Source of the DNA: Schizochytrium sp. CCTCC M209059
Lineage: Eukaryota; Sar; Bigyra; Thraustochytrida; Thraustochytriidae
Assembly: GCA_000818945.1 (NCBI GenBank)
Contig: KN805409.1
Coordinates: 58,826 to 122,825, forward strand
Direction: 5' to 3'
Length of the DNA: 64,000 nt
Part shown: positions 54,203 to 62,380 of the stretch, in pieces
How the letters are laid out: the number at the start of each line of letters is the position of its first letter
How positions within the stretch are numbered: the stretch's first letter is position 1
Program-made: the position numbers and the translations under genes
The notes under the pieces: generated by a model
The model's input: only the letters and a program-made list of their open reading frames with translations
Database searches by the model: none
What the model was told of the DNA's origin: nothing

Positions 54203-57200
54203 CTATCGGGACGGCCTCAAAAACACAAAAGTAAAGGAGGCCCCCGCCAAACCTGCGAGAAGAAGCTTAAAGTTTTCGCCCGCAAAGTCCGGGCGAAAAC
54301 GAGAATCATCTTCGTTATCGTCGTCGTCATAGTCATTGGAGGGACGACGACGAGGCTTGTTGGGAGTCTTGGATCTTTCGCTGCGGGTCGGAGCCTCGGC
54401 AAGCCCATCCGAAGAAAACATCGCCTTGTGAAATGCAGAGTCAAGGGTATCGGAGCTGTAGTGGTCCGAGCTTGCTCGAGATTTGCTCGAACGAGGGCCA
54501 TTGCCGTTAGCAGCGCGGCCATCCTCGTAGTCATCGTCGACAACAATCAGCTCACCATTCGAAGACTCCCGAATAACGCGGTTGTCCCCCTTGGAGTCTG
54601 CCGCTTGACCGCCGCGACCATCATCGTTTGCACTATGAGGCTCGTCGTCATCGGCGTCGTCGTAGCGCCCGTCGTGATCACTGTGCTCGAGATCGTCATC
54701 GTCGAGGTCGGTGTCAAGCTCGCGCGAGGGCGAAGTGGGCGGAATATTCCGTGGGTCCATGGGTGGACCTCCCATGAAGGCGCCACCTTCGCCGCCGTCA
54801 TCATCGTCGTCGCCAGAGGCATAGTCGTAATCCGCGTAGCCGCCTCCGTCTTCGGCGCTGGGCATCGAAGTCGGAGGCATAGCGGAGGGCGAGGCCGACG
54901 CGCTAACAAGATTCTCCTGGCCACCAAACATGTCTGCGAGCTCGGCGCTACTAGCTACATACGACATCGTGTGGGGCAGACCAGCTCGGGGTTGGGGTTC
55001 AGCGCCTCCCGGTGCGGCAGTGGATGAATGGTGTAGGCCCTTGCCGAAATGCTCCGTGTCGTGATTCGAAAGGGTGACGTACGATTGCTTGGTTCGAAAG
55101 TTGCCCATGATGCTGGACTCGTTGTTGTTGTTGTTGTTGCCCGATTCCGAGCCGAACATTCCCTGACTAAAGTTGCGTCGAATCTTGGTGTTCGTTGAAG
55201 CTTCCACGAGCGCGCCAAGAACATCGGTGACATCCTCGGTGTCGTGAACAAAATACTTGGCTTTGGAGTGTGCTGAACTGCCGACACGCACGGAAAAGCT
55301 CTGCAACGAAGTACCCTTGGGCGCGCGGTACTTGTTGACAGCACTAAACGCACGTTCGTCCTCGTTGTCGTCGCCAAAGCAGGCAAGGAAGTCAATCACG
55401 GACTTGGCGTGAGGCTTGTCCGGGCCGGGGGAGAATTCCGACTCCGTGAAGGGATGGACCTCGAGATAGCTAAGCAGCTCGCGCACAGCGGTGCCACGGT
55501 TCACACCGTGCAAGCGCACCGTCACGGCACCCTTGCCTGGCTCGACCGTGAGAGGCATGCTGACGGTGACCTGTTCGAGTTCGATTTGCAAGTTGGAGGC
55601 TTGCATGGCTCCGAGGCCCGGGTCCGCGAGTACATAGTTGAAGGAGACGGCCGAAGGGCTCTCCCAGACAAAGGAGCCGTTTGTGCGGTTCGAGTACTTT
55701 AACATGACGAACTTGATGGACTCTTGCCATCCGTGAAACTCCTCATCAAAGTCGTCGGGGAGCGAAGCAGCGTCTGAGGAGTCACCAACAGAATCACCGT
55801 CTGTCGTGTGGCTGCGCGCGCCGCTGCTGTGGGTGCTGCTCGCCCCACTGCTATGCGTGCCTGCTGTTTCCTTGGCATAATATCCAGCAGTAGAATTGCC
55901 GCCGTACCAATCACCGCCGCCGTTGTGCTCGTCGTCGACAGCAGGAACCCAGCGCGCACCGGGGTGGGCGCGAAAAACGAATCCGTTCTCGGCGATAAGT
56001 GCCAGATTCGGGATGCCCTCGAGAGCATGCGCGAGCTCGTCGCGCAAGTCAGAGCTCATGACAACGACCGTATTGTTACGGTCGCGACAGAGGTCAATGA
56101 GGCGGCCGCGTGTGGTGTCGGAAATAGGATCGCGCGTTTCGAGACAGCCGCCGGGGCGGCGAGACCCGCCCTTTTCGTAGTGCCATGATCGCGCGGTGCC
56201 GCCGCGCTTCATGTACATGTTGATGCTCGACGTCTCGACGAGGGTGCCGCTGTAGTCGAGAACAATGACACGGCGCTTTGATCTCTTGAAGGCCTCGGCA
56301 AACTCGACGTTGTCAAGCTCAATTTGCTTGTGCACCTCGTTGGCGCGAATGAGGAGACGCGTTCCGAAGCCACCACCAAACTTGGCCACAGGCTCGTTGG
56401 TGTCCTGGTGCGCATCGCGAATATCCTCAATGATACGATCTGCCCAGTCAGCAAGCGTATTACGCTCAATATAGACGAGGTCGCGGGCGCAGCGCGCCGT
56501 GCGCTCCGCCGCCGACATGGAGAGGGCTTCCTCAATCGTGGCAGCGAGGGCGCTAGTCTTGAACGGATTCACGCGAAGAGACCCATGCAGCACGCGCGAG
56601 CATGCAGAAAACTCGGAAAGAACAATGCACCCCGCAGGGTTACGTCGGGCCATGAGATACTCAAAAGGCAGCATGTCGACTCCTACGCGAACAGAGGTAT
56701 TGAGGAAGACGTCGGCATTCTGCAGGAGAGCCAGACGCTCCGTGAGACCAATGCTGTCGCGCTCTTCGTATTCGACGACGTGTTTGCCCCACTTCTTTTG
56801 CAGATGAGCCACAAGGCCAACAACCTCATCATGGCACTGACGGTAGTCGTTCGGGCGCGAATCGAGTCGCAGGCCGATTTGCTTGAGGACAACGCGCTCG
56901 CGCAAATAGGGGTAGTCGCGAAAGAGGCGGTCGAGCGCGAGCAGCTTGAGACCGAGGCCGCGCAGACCCTCCACCTCGTCGATGCCAAGCAGCATCTGGC
57001 GGCGCTCGACATCGCTGCCATTGCGAGGCCGGGAGCTGATTTCGAGCGAGTTGGCCACGCGGCGGGCCATGGTCTGCATTTCGTGCGACTCGAGCTGCTT
57101 GTGCACAAAGGCAACATTGTGACCAACGTGCGAGCACGTGATCGAGACCTCGCGGCCCTGGTTGTGCAGGACGATGACACCACCCTTTTTCGGCTCGTGC

Positions 57201-58036
57201 TGAAGGCCGAGCATGCGGTTGCACGAGGTAAGAAAGTGCCGCGCATACTCGAAGAGATCGAAGCCAATGTGGTCGGCACAGAGCATGGCGCGCAGAATTT
57301 CCTCGCGCGTGGCAAGGGTGCGAAAGATCTCCGAGGAAGGAAAAGGGACGTGCAGGAAGAGCCCAATCTTGGCGTTTGGAATTCGGCGCAGCAAGTAGCT
57401 GGGCAGCAGAAGCAGGTGATAGTCGTGAACCCAGAGCGTATCGCCTTCTGAATAGATTTCCACGGCCTTGCGGGAGAAGAGGCCTTGCATTGCGCAATAA
57501 TCTGGCCAGCACGTCTCGGCCTCCATGGGGCTCCAGGAGCGTGCAGGGGCCCACGAGGTTTCGTTACCATTGCTGCTTGCGTCAGCGTTGCTAGCGGCAT
57601 GCGCGTAGTCCGGCTGACCGGATTCGTCAATTTTGCCCATGCGCGCGTACAGATCAATGACGTTGTGAAAAGTGGGCCAGAGAATGCCCTTGCAATAGCC
57701 TTGAAAGTGATTATGCGCACGATGAATGTCGCAGTACACAGGGTGGCAGTTCATGCTCGCCAGGAGGGCCGAGACCTGGGTTCGGTCATCGTCGGGGATA
57801 AAGGCCCTCGGCACACCCACGTAAAGCACTTCGAGGTTCGGGTCCATGTCGCGCATCGCAGAATACATGGGTCCGTCCTCAAAAAGGCTCGAGTAGTCAA
57901 ATTCGGCGGTCCACTGGGAGGTGTGTTCGTCGCGCTGAAGGTTTACGGGGAGGACATTGGAGCAGATGATAAGGCGTGCCCGGCGCTTGGGCGTCTCCTC
58001 CTCGGGCATTGGCCCGAGCGTGCTGCGGTACGGCAT
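54203..58036 (-). CDS. Trehalose-6-phosphate synthase/phosphatase-like protein with degenerate active sites and C-terminal membrane anchor
   Basis: A 1277-residue protein. Residues about 20-560 form a GT20 (trehalose-6-phosphate synthase) domain with VWVHDYHLLLLPSYLL (about 201-215). Residues about 585-960 form a HAD-type trehalose-phosphatase domain. The synthase segment aligning with the enzyme's VDRLDYSKG reads IDEVEGLRG (about 346-354), so the catalytic Arg and Lys appear replaced. The phosphatase motif I is DYSGTL (594-599) instead of DxDGT, losing the second Asp, although GDDNEDE is kept. A disordered acidic Ser/Asp/Gly-rich region (about 1000-1250) precedes a hydrophobic tail (about 1256-1273) followed by RPSR, a tail-anchor layout. 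The bifunctional order matches plant class II TPS, which are mainly regulatory. The start at 58036 is the first ATG; upstream in-frame sequence is Leu/Pro repeats without ATG. Confidence 0.82.
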   Translation of the reverse strand: MPYRSTLGPMPEEETPKRRARLIICSNVLPVNLQRDEHTSQWTAEFDYSSLFEDGPMYSAMRDMDPNLEVLYVGVPRAFIPDDDRTQVSALLASMNCHPVYCDIHRAHNHFQGYCKGILWPTFHNVIDLYARMGKIDESGQPDYAHAASNADASSNGNETSWAPARSWSPMEAETCWPDYCAMQGLFSRKAVEIYSEGDTLWVHDYHLLLLPSYLLRRIPNAKIGLFLHVPFPSSEIFRTLATREEILRAMLCADHIGFDLFEYARHFLTSCNRMLGLQHEPKKGGVIVLHNQGREVSITCSHVGHNVAFVHKQLESHEMQTMARRVANSLEISSRPRNGSDVERRQMLLGIDEVEGLRGLGLKLLALDRLFRDYPYLRERVVLKQIGLRLDSRPNDYRQCHDEVVGLVAHLQKKWGKHVVEYEERDSIGLTERLALLQNADVFLNTSVRVGVDMLPFEYLMARRNPAGCIVLSEFSACSRVLHGSLRVNPFKTSALAATIEEALSMSAAERTARCARDLVYIERNTLADWADRIIEDIRDAHQDTNEPVAKFGGGFGTRLLIRANEVHKQIELDNVEFAEAFKRSKRRVIVLDYSGTLVETSSINMYMKRGGTARSWHYEKGGSRRPGGCLETRDPISDTTRGRLIDLCRDRNNTVVVMSSDLRDELAHALEGIPNLALIAENGFVFRAHPGARWVPAVDDEHNGGGDWYGGNSTAGYYAKETAGTHSSGASSTHSSGARSHTTDGDSVGDSSDAASLPDDFDEEFHGWQESIKFVMLKYSNRTNGSFVWESPSAVSFNYVLADPGLGAMQASNLQIELEQVTVSMPLTVEPGKGAVTVRLHGVNRGTAVRELLSYLEVHPFTESEFSPGPDKPHAKSVIDFLACFGDDNEDERAFSAVNKYRAPKGTSLQSFSVRVGSSAHSKAKYFVHDTEDVTDVLGALVEASTNTKIRRNFSQGMFGSESGNNNNNNESSIMGNFRTKQSYVTLSNHDTEHFGKGLHHSSTAAPGGAEPQPRAGLPHTMSYVASSAELADMFGGQENLVSASASPSAMPPTSMPSAEDGGGYADYDYASGDDDDDGGEGGAFMGGPPMDPRNIPPTSPSRELDTDLDDDDLEHSDHDGRYDDADDDEPHSANDDGRGGQAADSKGDNRVIRESSNGELIVVDDDYEDGRAANGNGPRSSKSRASSDHYSSDTLDSAFHKAMFSSDGLAEAPTRSERSKTPNKPRRRPSNDYDDDDNEDDSRFRPDFAGENFKLLLAGLAGASFTFVFLRPSR

Positions 58037-59019
58037 GGTGTGCGGCGGCGGCGGCGGCGGCGGCAGCAGCAGCAGCAGCAGCGACAACTCGTCTTCTTTT
58101 GTTGTTGTCGCCACGTCCAATGACAACACTTGGTAGAGCAGATGAGAGCAGATGAGAGCAGGTCAAATCACACCAACGTTAAAGCAAAGCAAAGCAAAGC
58201 AAAGGAGTGAAGAAGCTGCAAGTCGGTGGAGGTCTACCAAACCAGAGGCTTTAATTGACACGAGCAAGTGAAGTGCAAATTGCTCAGTCCCCAGTTGGCA
58301 GCAGGGCGGGTGTCCTATTGTTTTGTGGGTCCTGGGATACTATTCCCTTGTCCAAAGGACTCCCTCGCAAAGACGGACGAGCGCGCTCGAGGCGACGGGC
58401 GGGAGCAGGCAAGCGCCCAAGGGCGCTCGCGGGCCCGCTCGACGCCTTTTGCGTGTACGCTAGCTCTTTGCGGTGCACTCAGCGCTCCGTAGGGAGTTTC
58501 CACCTTATGATCTTACAGTGTCGGCCCACTGAGTTGCGAAGTCCTGCCATTAATCAGGCGCGGTGGCGGCCCCCAGTCTCTCCAGCCAGAGCCGCGAGCG
58601 GGTCGGGCCGGGCCGGGCACGGCGGGGCTGCGAGCGCCGCCTCGGGCTCGCCGCGTCCTCGCGCGCGCGAGCAGCAGCGCCCGCAAGCGCAGGTGCTGGT
58701 GCGCGAGCGGGTGGCGGTCTGGCCTGCCTGCTTTCGTCTCGAGCCTCCTCTCCGCTCGAGCTTCCTCGGGCGCAGCCGGCGCGGCGCTCGCTCGCTCGCG
58801 GCGTCGCGCGCTCCCTCGCTCGCTCGCTCGCCGGCTGGCTGGCTGGCTGGCTCGCGCGCTCGCGCGGGCGGCAGCGGACCGAGCGGCGCGGCTTGGGCAG
58901 GCGGGGGATGTAGTATGTACGCCTGCTCTGCTTTCCTGTTCTTCCGCGGCGTCCAGAGAGAGAGAGCGACTGCGCCGCTGCCAGAGGGCCGTGTCTGGCC
59001 GTGTTTGGCCACTGTGGCC

Positions 59020-59228
59020 GCGCCGATAGCCCACTTGCGCCGCGGATACCGCACTTGCGCCGCGCCGCGCGCCACTGTGCGCGGGCAGTGGCCGCAGGCG
59101 CCGCCCCGCCTCACTCTGCAAGTGCGGAATGGCGCAGAGGGCCACTTTCGCGCGCCGATAGCGCACTTGCGCGGAGAGGCTATAACCCACTTGCAGCGCC
59201 GGGCGCGGCAAGATCATCCAAGTGCACG
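59020..59228 (+). repeat. Cluster of CACTTGC motifs
   Basis: About six CACTTGC or inverse GCAAGTG motifs lie at 59032, 59052, 59118, 59164, 59188 and 59219. Two copies sit inside near-identical 21-base elements (59020-59040 and 59152-59172) that begin CGCGCCGATAGC. Confidence 0.65.
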
Positions 59229-59463
59229 CAGAGACGCAGTTGCAGCCGCGCCCGTCGCGCCTGCAGCTGCGTCTGTGCGTCTGGCTGCCCGTCGCTCTGC
59301 GTGTCCGTCTGTGTCTGGTTTGTCTGTCTGTGTCTGTCCGGGCTGCTAAACCGCAGCCGCGAGTCCGACTTCGCGGGAAGCTGCGGCTGCGGCTGCCATC
59401 GCGAGACGAAGATGGGATGGAAGTGCACACATTACATTACATTACATTTCATTTCAATCAATC

Positions 59464-59517
59464 AATCATACATTCATTCATTCATTCATTCATTCATTTA
59501 TTCATTCATTCATTCAT
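59464..59517 (+). repeat. ATTC tetranucleotide microsatellite
   Basis: About eleven ATTC units with minor interruptions, preceded by ATTAC and AATC units, in the TPS/MYB intergenic region. Confidence 0.92.
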
Positions 59518-60876
59518 ACCATGCAAACATTCATGGGCAGGCGAGTCCGAGTCCATCATCACAGCGTCTGTTCTTGAGGTCGGCACAGCACAGCATCCCA
59601 TGCTCGAGAGCACCTTCATGGATAGATGGATGGATATTCCTCAATCCATTTCATCTTCTTCATCGTTTTCAATTTCCGTTTACCAGCCGGCCTGCCTCAT
59701 TCACCCGCTCACGCACTCACTCACTCACCCCGACTGCTAGCCAGGTCGGTGGCAGCTGCCTTGGCCGCGCGAGGTGCTCCGCATCTGGTCGTGTTTTCGT
59801 GGCAACGGCGCGCGTGGGAACGCAGCAGCCGCTGAGCGGCTTCACCTAGGTTGGTGTTGCATGCCATGCTTGCTTGCTTGCTTTGGCTTATTTCTGCTGT
59901 GCAATCATTTACGCATACATTGATTGCTGCCAGCCTGCACGCTCTGGGAAAGATCCACTTGCTGCCCGCCAGGACGCAACACGAGTATCCGCCCCGCGCA
60001 CAGTGCCGCGCGCCCGCTATACCGACTTCGCCTCTCCGCCCCGCGGCGCCCCGCACCGGCCGCCCAAATCCTTGGGACGGCCGTCTCTTTCCACTGCGCG
60101 TTCTTTTCCATATCTTACCTATCCCTGCCAAATTTCCTCCCTACCCGTTCTCGCCCTTACTTGTCGACTCGGCTATTTCTCTCCACTACAGCTTTCTTTC
60201 TTCCCTCCGTGTGGTGCGGCACTGTTCCGCGTGTGCACTCGGGTAAACTTGCCACGAAGCAGCTCCGAGGGGAGAAGGGCCCCGCGGCGGGTAAGATCTG
60301 GTGGAAAAGGCCAGTGGCGCGAGTGGCAGTGGTGGCTCTGCCTCTCTCCCTCTGCCAGGCGGATGGCTTGAATTCAATGATGATTCGAATCATCATCAAA
60401 GTCCCTTTCTGCAGGCAAGCAGGCAGGCTTCCGGCCGCCACCTCTCGCGCCGCCCAGCGTCGCGCCGCCGCGCGCCCGCACCGCCCGCGCCGCCCCTCGG
60501 TCCGCGCCGCCCGCGCTCTCCCGGTCTCTCTCGCTCCCTCCCTCCGCTCGCTCGCTCGCTCGCTCGCTCGCGCGAGATTGGATCGGGCCGCGCGAGATTG
60601 AGGGTGAGGACGAGGGCGAAGAGGACCGCGCGCACGCCGGGAAAGAAAGCTCCCCGCGAGGGACCAAGCCAAGCCGCCTTCCTCACGCGCGAGGCGGTCG
60701 CGCTCGAGGCGACCTGGACAGCGTGCGCCGGCCGGAGACGCCTGCGCGAGCTCGCCTGCGCGAGTTCACGAGCGAGCGAGGGCTCTACGCCGGCCGGAAC
60801 TTGACGCGCCGTCCGTTGGCGAGTGAGCAAGGGCGGGCGGGCAAAGCATAGAAAACAAGGGCAAACGAGCACCCGC

Positions 60877-60904
60877 TAGCTAGCTAGCTAGCTAGCTAGC
60901 TAGC
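60877..60904 (+). repeat. TAGC tetranucleotide microsatellite
   Basis: Seven perfect TAGC units, passing into TTGC and TGGC units to about 60945. Confidence 0.92.
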
Positions 60905-61124
60905 TTGCTTGCTAGCTTGCTGGCTGGCTAGCTGGCTGGCTGGCCGGCAGGGGCTCGGTGCGGCTGGAGTTGACGCAGCTACAGCTACAGCTTAGTTCAG
61001 CTTGACGCGAACAAGCGAGCGAGCGATTGAATCCACGTCGATCTTATCCTGGCCTGGCCTGACCTAGCCTAGCCTGAACCTTTTCTCTCTATCTTGCGAG
61101 CACATCGAGCATAGAGCACAAAAG

Positions 61125-61934
61125 ATGGCCGCCAAGGCAAGCTACGATGATGAGGAGAATGAGGCGCTCGCCAAGGGCGGCGGCAGCGGCTCCGGATCGT
61201 TCATCAACGCCGGCCGCTGGACCCACGAGGAGCACTCAATTTTCCTCGAAGGACTCAAACTGCACGGCAAGGAGTGGAAAAAAATATCCGACATGATTCA
61301 GACGCGAACCGTGGTCCAGATCCGCACGCACGCCCAAAAGTACTTTCAAAAGGTCGCCAAGTCCACAGGAGGGCCCGTCATGTCCACGAGCAAAAAAGGA
61401 GACGTCATCAGACCCCCCGCGCGCAAGCGTCGCAACGCCGATCCATCGGATACAGATGATGCCGGCGAAGACTCCCCCAAGAACAAACGCCGCGCCAGTC
61501 CCGCGAATACATCCCGCCCCGGCGCCGCGGCTTCGTCCTCCGCGACAGCCTCGCCCGGTGCAGCACTTGCGCCCCCTGCGCCCGCAACCTCTTCCATTGC
61601 CACACCGGCGCCGCCGGCGCGCAAGCCAAACTCGATTCGCGTCCCCAACTTTTCCAAACCCAGTGGCCGAGGCGCCTCCTCGCGAGCCAAGCCTGAAGAT
61701 GCGGCCGGCGGCCATACGCCACGCACAGTTGCCGCTGCCACAATTCTTTTACGACCTAGGATACAGCATCGCCTCGCCACTGGCAGCGACACCCCAAAGA
61801 CGCGCGACCAGGCTTTGTGGCTAGCCTCGCAGCAGGAACGCGCCGCACAGGTCCTTGGCAAACCCCGTCGCTCTGGCTCCGGCTCCAACAACAATAGCAA
61901 AAAGGCGCTTAGCTGGGATGCGGCCGCCGACTGA
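61125..61934 (+). CDS. SHAQKYF-type MYB transcription factor
   Basis: A 269-residue protein with one MYB/SANT repeat at about 28-75 (GRWTHEEHSIFLEGLKLHGKEWKKISDMIQTRTVVQIRTHAQKYF). It ends in THAQKYF, the variant of the SHAQKYF motif that defines the plant/protist single-repeat MYB class (CCA1/LHY/1R-MYB-like). Such factors bind specific DNA motifs and regulate clock, light or stress genes in plants; no role can be assigned here. After the repeat are basic clusters (RPPARKRR, KNKRR) consistent with nuclear localisation, then a long Ala/Pro/Ser-rich disordered region. The start is the first ATG, 60 bases after a CCTAGCCTAG repeat. It is convergent with the Cys-rich gene. Confidence 0.85.
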   Translation: MAAKASYDDEENEALAKGGGSGSGSFINAGRWTHEEHSIFLEGLKLHGKEWKKISDMIQTRTVVQIRTHAQKYFQKVAKSTGGPVMSTSKKGDVIRPPARKRRNADPSDTDDAGEDSPKNKRRASPANTSRPGAAASSSATASPGAALAPPAPATSSIATPAPPARKPNSIRVPNFSKPSGRGASSRAKPEDAAGGHTPRTVAAATILLRPRIQHRLATGSDTPKTRDQALWLASQQERAAQVLGKPRRSGSGSNNNSKKALSWDAAAD

Positions 61935-62380
61935 AACGGGTGAGCGTTCTCGACGCGTCGCGATTTCGCCTCGTTTTTCTCTTGTCCTCCCCTCTTTTTT
62001 TCTCTACTTCTTCTTCTTCATGGGAAATGGACGACCCTTTGAACAATCGATCATCAGGCCGAGGCACATGGAGCGCTAGTACGCGTGCCCCGTTCCTTTA
62101 TCCCCACCCCCTTTACACACACTCTGCTCCCTTGCACACATAACATTTACACTCGCTCGTACCCTACCCTTTCCTGTCCTGAGTGTCCCCACATGACCGC
62201 GCAGAGGATTTTGCGGCAGGCACCAGGGCCTTGCATCGCTAACCCTTTGTATTTAAAGCGAAAGCATGCAAACAAACAAGTCAAATTTTCATTCTTAGTC
62301 CCATGTTTCTGCTTTTTTCCAAGGCAGTCAGTCTCTTGCGTCATCACAAATGTGCGTGCGCGTTTCCGCCCATTACCACA
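61935..62380. other. Convergent 3' spacer with TTC tract
   Basis: Lies between the MYB and Cys-rich genes. It contains a T-rich/TTC tract (61985-62012) and unremarkable sequence; no gene is seen. Confidence 0.5.

Larger units (their letters stand above)
58037..61124. other. 3.1-kb repeat-rich region without convincing gene
   Basis: Lies between the divergent TPS-like and MYB genes. Long frames (for example 58255-59349 on +) are low-complexity with no domain. It contains AAGCA units (about 58183-58203), GCTC/GGCT runs (58806-58850), a cluster of CACTTGC motifs (59020-59228), an ATTC run (59464-59517), a GCTC run (about 60545-60575) and a TAGC run (60877-60904). Near 61060 a CCTAG repeat precedes the MYB ATG. 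It may be a large promoter/UTR region or a noncoding RNA. Confidence 0.45.

Noticed and set aside
54086..55027. 313-codon plus-strand ORF rich in Val and Ile
   Set aside because: Antisense to the acidic Asp/Gly-rich tail of the TPS-like protein; GAT/GAC codons read in reverse give Val/Ile runs that only imitate membrane segments.
58255..59349. 364-codon plus-strand ORF in the TPS/MYB spacer
   Set aside because: Composed of Arg/Ala/Ser low complexity over repeats; no domain or conserved-looking segment.
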